Of a DNA stretch of 64,000 nucleotides, positions 25,054-64,000 are shown piece by piece. Source of the DNA: Acanthochromis polyacanthus (lineage: Eukaryota > Chordata > Actinopteri > Pomacentridae). A model generated the notes under the pieces. The model was not told where the DNA came from and made no database searches. It saw only the letters and a program-made list of their open reading frames with translations. The position numbers and the translations under genes are program-made. Position 1 is the stretch's first letter; each line of letters begins with the position of its first letter. The stretch spans positions 31,817,639-31,881,638 of the forward strand of contig NC_067116.1 of the NCBI RefSeq assembly GCF_021347895.1, read 5' to 3'.

Positions 25054-25281
25054 CGGATTGTGGCTAAGTCCCATTAGCTTCCCAACCAGCGGAGCCAACT
25101 GGTATGTTAAGGATTTGCCATATCCCGTCGGCATAAGTCCAAATACGTCTTTCTTCTCAATGAAACACTTCAGTGCCGTCCTTTGTTTATCTTTCAAGTT
25201 GAATTTTAGCTTCAAATCTTTAAGGGCTGTGGCCAAAGCCGAGTCGAAAGATAACTGTTTATTGTGTGCCGGTTGTTTCTG
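25054..25281 (-). pseudogene. RecQ-type helicase fragment in TIR element copy 1
   Basis: The - strand frame open from a TGA at about 25284 reads AHNKQLSFDSALATALKD, then LKDKQRTALKCFIEKKDVFG, then LMPTGYGKSLTYQLAPLV. The arrangement (a Q-like motif followed by Walker A, PTGYGKS) is that of RecQ-family DNA helicases. There is no good ATG upstream and no motif II onward, so it is a fragment of one or two exons. The frame continues with unrelated residues to a stop at about 24982. It could be a captured host or transposon-derived RecQ-like gene piece. Confidence 0.75.
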
Positions 25282-25460
25282 TCAGAATCGTCGCGCCTCT
25301 GTCGTCACTTCGTTACGCCCGCCTTCTGACTCTACACTTCATGGTGATTCCTCCGGCCATTTTTAGGAGCATCCAGCCTCGAGCCTTATGGAGGGTAACT
25401 AGACCCACCCTGGCAGAGAATTAAATTCGTTGCCGTGGGTTGTCTAGCGTGGCTAGGCTA

Positions 25461-25469
25461 CCAGACCTG
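25461..25469. repeat. Target site duplication, right (CCAGACCTG)
   Basis: Nine bases identical to 20184-20192, directly abutting the right TIR. Confidence 0.9.
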
Positions 25470-27239
25470 GTGATCAGTGGCCTAAAGCCTTAACGGCTCA
25501 GGTGCTAGTTATCTAAATATGACCAAAAACAAAATTAAAGATGTATTATTTTGCGTTTTACCATAATATGTTATGTTGTCTAGTTGTATTCAGTTTTGTA
25601 GTACAGGTTGTTGTCAGTTGACAGTGTGGTTGCCTGATGTGACAACAGTATACAAGACATCACAGACATTTTAATACATTTTTTTATTCAATAAAAGCCT
25701 GATCCTTGATGGGATTCTTATTTGCCAGTGTGGCTCTAAAACTAAGTTTTACACCCCTGCTGTGGAGGATTGTGGAGGATCCAGAGTCCATCTGACACTG
25801 GCTGAGAGGATAAGTTGTCATTCCATCACCAGGCCAACGCAAAGAGACAGACAACCATGCACACACACATCTACGGCCAGTTTATTTGTCAGCTATCAAT
25901 TATCTGATATTTGCCACACACTTTTATTTTTGAACTCAACCTTGAGCAGAATTCCAGATATGTTTGCCTCCTGCATAACTTTTGTATGTTTGTTTTCAAA
26001 TAACTCCCCCAACGTTATGAAAGTACTGTAGAAAGTTGATGTGTTTTTCAAATAGATTTTACATGGGATTTTTGAACTACTTTCTGTGACTTGAAAGACT
26101 TTCCCTGTTTTGTTAAACCACATGTAATAACTAGCAAAGTAAAAAAAAAAAAAAAATGTACATGTTAACCGTTAAAAAAACAGCCAAAGCTATAAATAGT
26201 ACTCACATTAAAACCCTGTATTTTTTAAACAATGGTAGATTGTTCCTTGATGCAAAAAATATTTATGTGTATAAAGGATTCAAAAAAGTGTCTGTTATTT
26301 TACTGATTTTTGGTTTGTGTAAAATACAGATCATATTTCATAAAAAGTATCAATTTACATTTCACTTTAAAAGAAGAACAGGTCAAATTGTATATTGTAT
26401 CACATAAAAATCTGTGTTTTTACTAATAGTAAATCGCTCTTTTACAATATGTGGCCAAAAAATTACACAGTTTTATTATTCTAGTAATTACACAGTTCTG
26501 CATTTAAATGAGCTAAAAATATATTTTTTCTCGATATTTGCTGTTATTTTTTTTTACCATTTCAAAGATTTTTGAATATACACTGTTCCACTATTTTATA
26601 TGACTTTCTTCCAGCACGTTTGCTGCCAGATATTTATATTTTTTCATAAGGATTTAACTAAAACCAAAACAAAAAAGTCAAATGTTTTACTATGCAACGT
26701 TTTTACTGATTTATTTTGATTTTAAAACTGTGATTTTATTAAAATGACACAGCAATTTCACTGCATTTAAAAAGCAAATAAAAATAAAAACAGAAACATG
26801 TTTCAATCGTATTGAAGTGTTTGCTGTTATTTTCACCATTTGAACCGTTTTGAAAATAATTCCATCATTTTGAATGTGTTTTTCTCTGGCACCCTTGTTG
26901 TCAGATTTTCACATCTTTTGTTTGTTAGATTTTCTAACAAGAATTATTTGTTTGTTTATTTGTTTTACAGAGCATGACCAATTTAGAGAGAAACGTATAT
27001 TTTGAAAGTCAACCCTGACGAGAATTTAGGATGTACTTGCCTCCTCTGCATTGTTTTTGTTATTTTTTTTCTTTTGGCCTGCAAGTATTCTAACTTTAAA
27101 TATAAAAAATGTGCTAAATCTTTTGAGTACAATGTGTGTAAAATGTTTTGCCAGACACTTGCATGTGCGGCAGTGTCTGTATGGTCTGTGTTGAACTGAG
27201 AAAATGAGATAAAACTGGCTCCCAGCAGCAGTTTCGACA
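25470..27239. other. Intergenic DNA upstream of rab6b
   Basis: Very AT-rich, especially 26100-26960. Positions 25838-25885 (GAGACAGACAACCATGCACA, CTACGGCCAGTTTAT) look like a degraded piece of the LINE tail seen at 45601-45787. No gene is recognised. Confidence 0.45.
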
Positions 27240-27267
27240 CGAACTACCTCCCTGTTCACTCCTCACA

Positions 27268-27275
27268 TGACGTCA
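27268..27275. promoter_or_regulatory. Consensus CRE (TGACGTCA)
   Basis: Perfect 8-bp CREB/ATF palindrome (ATGACGTCAT with flanks), about 230 bp upstream of the rab6b ATG. Confidence 0.7.
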
Positions 27276-27311
27276 TTTTATATCACGGCTGTCAGTCCGG
27301 CTTGGATAGGA

Positions 27312-27320
27312 GCATGCGCA
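27312..27320 (+). promoter_or_regulatory. NRF1-like site (GCATGCGCA)
   Basis: Matches the core of the NRF1 motif (GCGCATGCGC type). It is common in CpG-island promoters of housekeeping and neuronal genes. Confidence 0.5.
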
Positions 27321-27483
27321 AAAGCCTCCAGTCGAAGCGTCACGGCCCGGTGCAGCAGCGTTCCCGTCACGGAGAGGGAGAGAAGCAGCACCGCCGCCTT
27401 TTCCATCCAGCATCTCTGCCGACCAACACCGAACTCGAGTGGGAGCTCACAACTACACCAAGACCGTCCATCGGCGACTGTAG

Positions 27484-60266
<32,783 letters not shown>

Positions 60267-63200
60267 GTAGGTGCTACTGCAGGCACAGAGAGTGAATATT
60301 TTGCCTTCGCTGATCAGTCGCACTCAGCTATGGAGCTTTTCTTTGATGGTGAAGCACACAGCTGAGAATATATCAGTAAATCAAAGACATGAACTCCACT
60401 TAGACGAAATAGGACTCAAATAAAGTTTGTGATCAGAAATTAATTGACAAGAAATAGCAGTTTTTGTCTGTGTGAAAAATGAAGTTTTAGCCAACATGGA
60501 TGTTACCACCTTTGAACTGAATAGCATCTTGAACACTGTGGGCCCCGAGGCGATCAGTATTTTTAACCCTGTTCTCCAAAGCAACCTAATCTCACTCGCC
60601 TTTCTAAAAACAGAATATTGCTTATGCAGCTACAGCACTTCCAGAGGTCTATGCAAGCATCTGCAGATACACAAAGGACCCTTAAATAAAACCTGCAGCT
60701 TTATTGCTTTATAAGCAAAAAGTATCTACTTCCATAGTAATAAAAAGGAATTAAAAATAAATCTCACAAAGCTATTCTGCCGCCCTCTCATATAGTGTAT
60801 AGTGTGTCTTTTAGCTCAGTCAGGCTCTTTGTTGTGGGAGTTTACCACATTATGAGCCTGTGTAATATGTGGAAAACATCAACAGATTAGTTTTGGAAAT
60901 ACAGAAATGCATCAGAATATGAGGACGCCGAAAGTGAAGAAAACTAGAGAGGTAACTTTTGTTTTGTTGAACTTGAAGCAAGAAGTAAAACCTGATTTTA
61001 TGTCTTAATTTTATTCATCACACACTGATGATATTCCAAGTCTATTGTTTTTTAAGGGATGTCTCTGGACATTTAGGAAGGGTTCTCTTCGCCAAACAAT
61101 AGAGAACATACAGTGCACAGTACAGTGTCGTGCATTTAAAGTCCATCTAAAGGAAATTCTGAGATTTGTTTCTTAGTGCATTATAAATGTCAATAGTCCT
61201 GCTCTTAAGAAATCACATTTCAGATATTTTCCTATGTAAATATATATTTTGGGGACATCAGAAAATTATTTGAGTAACAGAAAACTGAGAGAGAATGCGA
61301 GAAGGAGGATAACATTGTTAAGCCTCTGAAACCCAAAACCAGACAGCTACTTTGAAAGGCATGTTATTTTTTACAAAATTGCCACAGTAACAGCATTCAG
61401 AGCAGAATCATCAGATTTTCGACTTTGTAATGGTCCTTAAAGTCATCATGTGTGATTTTGAGTTTCATTGAAAAATCGAACCAAATCTAAGCTTAAAATC
61501 GTGATTATTTAATCAAAGTCCTTATCATTTTAAAATTTACTCTGACCAGATTCAGTTTAAAACAACAAATTGTGTTCCTTAGTGGCTCTGCTGTGACCAC
61601 CTGTTGCGTTACAAAAATTCAGTGGTTTTCGGCTGAACTGCAGGCTGTGTTTGCATAGAGCAGAGAGGCGGTATATATTGTGTGTAGAGCTACCATTTTT
61701 TTTAGAATTGGTAACAGCTATGGGTGCTTTCGGGGCTATTCCAGGTCTTATTAAATTTTGTAAAATCAATAATGAAAGAAATTTGACTTGGTTTCTTTTT
61801 TAGTTTTTATTTATGGCAATATGCCTTACCGTAGTTATGCTGCTCAAAAGACATTTTGAGTTCTTTCTGCTTCGAGCCAAGGCAGTGAAAATGAGCCCAC
61901 AGTGAGTAAAAATGTTGACAGGACCAAAAAACAACCAAAAACAGCTTGTGAATGACACCACCAAATGGAACCATAATAGTTTCTCACACTACAGAGTCCA
62001 GGCCAACCAATAAATTGCTTTATGCGCTTAGTTTGTTATATTAAGTAACTTTTTCTACAGCCACAAAGTGACAAAAATATTCTGTATCTTAAGCGCACCT
62101 TTATTTCACATCTAACCTGTTTGTTTAAGGTCAAGCAAACTCAGGCCTGTTTGAATAGAAAGTATGGTTAATTTGGGCATGTGTGAAAGCCAACATGCCC
62201 GCAGCATTTCAGAACAGAGAAGACAACTTCCTTTTCAAAACTTTGAAACTTAATTTTATATACTTGGCATTTTTTAATCATTCAGATTTGACCGGGTAGT
62301 TATTAAAACAGGCACGTATTTTTTTTTTTTACTACTTTACACAGACTTTAATATGAGCGTCAGTTCATTTTATAACACAAAACCATTTCCATCAGGTATA
62401 AAATTGGCCGGCGGGCACTCCAGCAGAGTTAATAATGTTCTACCTCTTGATCCTAAAACTGGAGACCTGCGGCTTTGTTCCCAAAAGCCCAAGTGTTAAT
62501 CTGGCCCTGTCTTTAAATCATCTACAGTGCTCTCTAAAGAACGCTTCAGTTCTCCATCACAGCTCTGCCTCGTTTTTTCCTCAATGCTTCCATCTAGTTT
62601 GACTTCCTTGTCCTCTATACTATAATCTTGTAGAATTGAAGCAGGCTCTCTATCAGCAGGAATGGAAGTGTTTTGAAGGAATAGTTTGACGTTTTGGGAG
62701 GAAAAAACTCTCCTTGACTTTAATAGGAAGATTAATGACACTCTAACATACTTGTCCACAAAATGTAATCTGGACTAAATCATTGATTTTATGGGGGGTT
62801 ATGTGCTTTATGTGTTTTATGACCTCTTCACTGGTTTCCAGTTAAAAGTCTGACACACAACCCACCATCATGATTTTACACTTTGGTTTTCAAATAAACA
62901 AGATAAAGCCTGTTATGAACTCATTATCCTCCTGAACATCTTTTTTTTTAAAACATTTGTGGTCTGATTTCACTTTTCTGTTCACTGACTTTCAAACCTT
63001 TTTTTATACTTTCTTGTGCCACTTTTTTATTGATTGATTATTTTGTATTATTTTTCTGCATTTACTCTAGATCATGTAGCGTAATTGCTTAGTGCTATGT
63101 AACGTCGATACTACTTTTCAATATATGTCTATCATTTTTATTTTTTGTAAAGCACTGTTTAAAAATGCTGATATATTATACAATTAGTAATGAATCAATG

Positions 63201-64000
63201 TAAATATATTGTTAATGTTATTTAGCTTGTAATTTCTTCATTTTTATTATGTTATCAATGATGGCACAAAGAACTGTACCCCTGAACCTCACTGTATCCT
63301 GCATCGCCCCCAAAAAAGAAAAAAAAGGCTCGTCTCTATACTTCAGTGTTCACATAAGTACTGTGCGGTAATGAGATTTGGATGGCTCATTGAGTGTGGA
63401 TTAAATTGTCTGTGTTAGCTCTGTGATGCTGCGCTTTCACAGCTGCTTCTGTATCTTCTTACATTTCCACATTCATAAGTCATGAAAGACTCCAGAGACA
63501 GACATTTCACATTGGCTGTCAGGGCTCAAGTCTTTTTTGTTGTTAAGATAGTCAGTTTCTGTGTTGCATTTAAGTTCCTTTAAAGTCATTTCCCTAAATT
63601 TCTATAAAAGTGGTTTGTATTTGGACAAAGCTGGCTGTGGACTTAACAGCTGGGAAGCAGGTTTATGATGACAGCTGTTTACACAACCTTTCCTTATCAG
63701 TTTCTCTGCAGTGGGAAAAGTAAATTAATCTGCTTATTGATTCATGTTTAAAGTCTAGGGTTGCTGCTGAATCATCACAGTAGGTACAGGTGTTTTTTTT
63801 TTTTTATATCTATCAAAGATCCACATCAGATTTTTCCTCATTCCTGTGAAATGATTGGCCAAAACAGACAAAATAACAGATACTTACCAAACATTATATT
63901 ATAATTATTGAGTAACATATAGTTAAAATAACTAAATAACCTATTTGGTAAGTAGTGACTTTTTTATGTGTTTTGTGGTTGTTGTGAACGTGGAGGCTTA
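60267..64000. other. rab6b intron 2 (partial)
   Basis: No third exon is found before the window ends. A diverged repeat lies at 61430-61690. Poly-T/poly-A runs near 62324, 62941 and 63794. AT-rich, no other gene supported. Confidence 0.5.
61430..61690. repeat. Diverged interspersed repeat, related to 49790-50080
   Basis: It shares TTACAAAAATTCAGTGGTTT and GGCTGAACTGCAGGCTGTGT followed by TTGCATAGAGC with the copy in intron 1, plus the preceding AT-rich GTGATTATTTAATCAAAGTC-type segment. Confidence 0.55.

Larger units (their letters stand above)
20193..25460. mobile_element. TIR element copy 1 with 9-bp target duplication, carrying RecQ-like fragment; interrupted
   Basis: Terminal inverted repeats TAGCCTAGCCGCGCTAGAC (left; the right copy has one change) are flanked by the 9-bp direct repeat CCAGACCTG at 20184-20192 and 25461-25469. 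Without the nested insertion (20260-24957, counting one duplicated GAGG) the element is about 570 bp and aligns end to end with the second copy at 43037-43610. Nine-bp duplications are typical of Mutator-like (MULE) elements and occur in few other superfamilies; no transposase is present, so the superfamily is an inference. The element carries a piece of a RecQ-family helicase on the - strand, the arrangement called Pack-MULE in plants. Confidence 0.85.

Overview
The window is vertebrate nuclear DNA, almost certainly from an acanthomorph (percomorph-type) teleost. The signs are large GT-AG introns, low gene density, fish-typical Tc1, hAT and L2-like repeats, and two host genes whose exons read as fish orthologues of known vertebrate genes. 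No bacterial or organellar signal is present.

Layout: both host genes are on the + strand. (1) Positions 1-19380 carry the prostaglandin transporter gene slco2a1. Thirteen coding exons (5833-18768, 603 codons, phases consistent throughout) are in the window; the first coding exon and promoter were not found and probably lie upstream. (2) Positions 19380-27240 are intergenic. Most of it is a three-level nest of mobile elements: a 19-bp-TIR element with a 9-bp target duplication (20193-25460) carrying a RecQ-helicase-like fragment, interrupted by a roughly 2-kb solo LTR-like element (20260-24953), itself interrupted by a hAT transposon with an intact 648-codon transposase (21932-24619). (3) Positions 27240-64000 are the 5' part of rab6b: a GC-rich promoter/first exon (CDS 27505-27574), a 32.6-kb first intron, exon 2 (60208-60266) and part of intron 2. 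Same-strand order slco2a1 then rab6b matches the human SLCO2A1-RAB6B neighbourhood (recalled synteny), which is why rab6b is preferred over rab6a.

The rab6b first intron is a repeat trap. It holds a tandemly duplicated MITE-like array (28009-29960), a second copy of the RecQ-fragment element (43037-43610), a decayed Tc1 copy (about 38040-38720), an intact-looking Tc1 transposon with 213-bp terminal repeats and a DD34E transposase (45921-47555), a 5'-truncated LINE with a 14-bp target duplication (45601-45787), a Tc1-derived MITE fragment, a broken coiled-coil retrocopy-like pseudogene (50830-52093), hAT-like MITEs (40036-40338, 53488-54404), a perfect 20-bp-arm palindrome (35959-36002), and two diverged copies of an intronic segment 24 kb apart (34850-35080 and 58727-58970).

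The two host genes are not known to act in one pathway: slco2a1 takes up prostaglandins at the cell surface, and Rab6B is a Golgi Rab GTPase. The most unusual item is the two-copy, gene-fragment-bearing element with 9-bp target duplications, which looks like a Pack-type (MULE-like) transposon in a fish.
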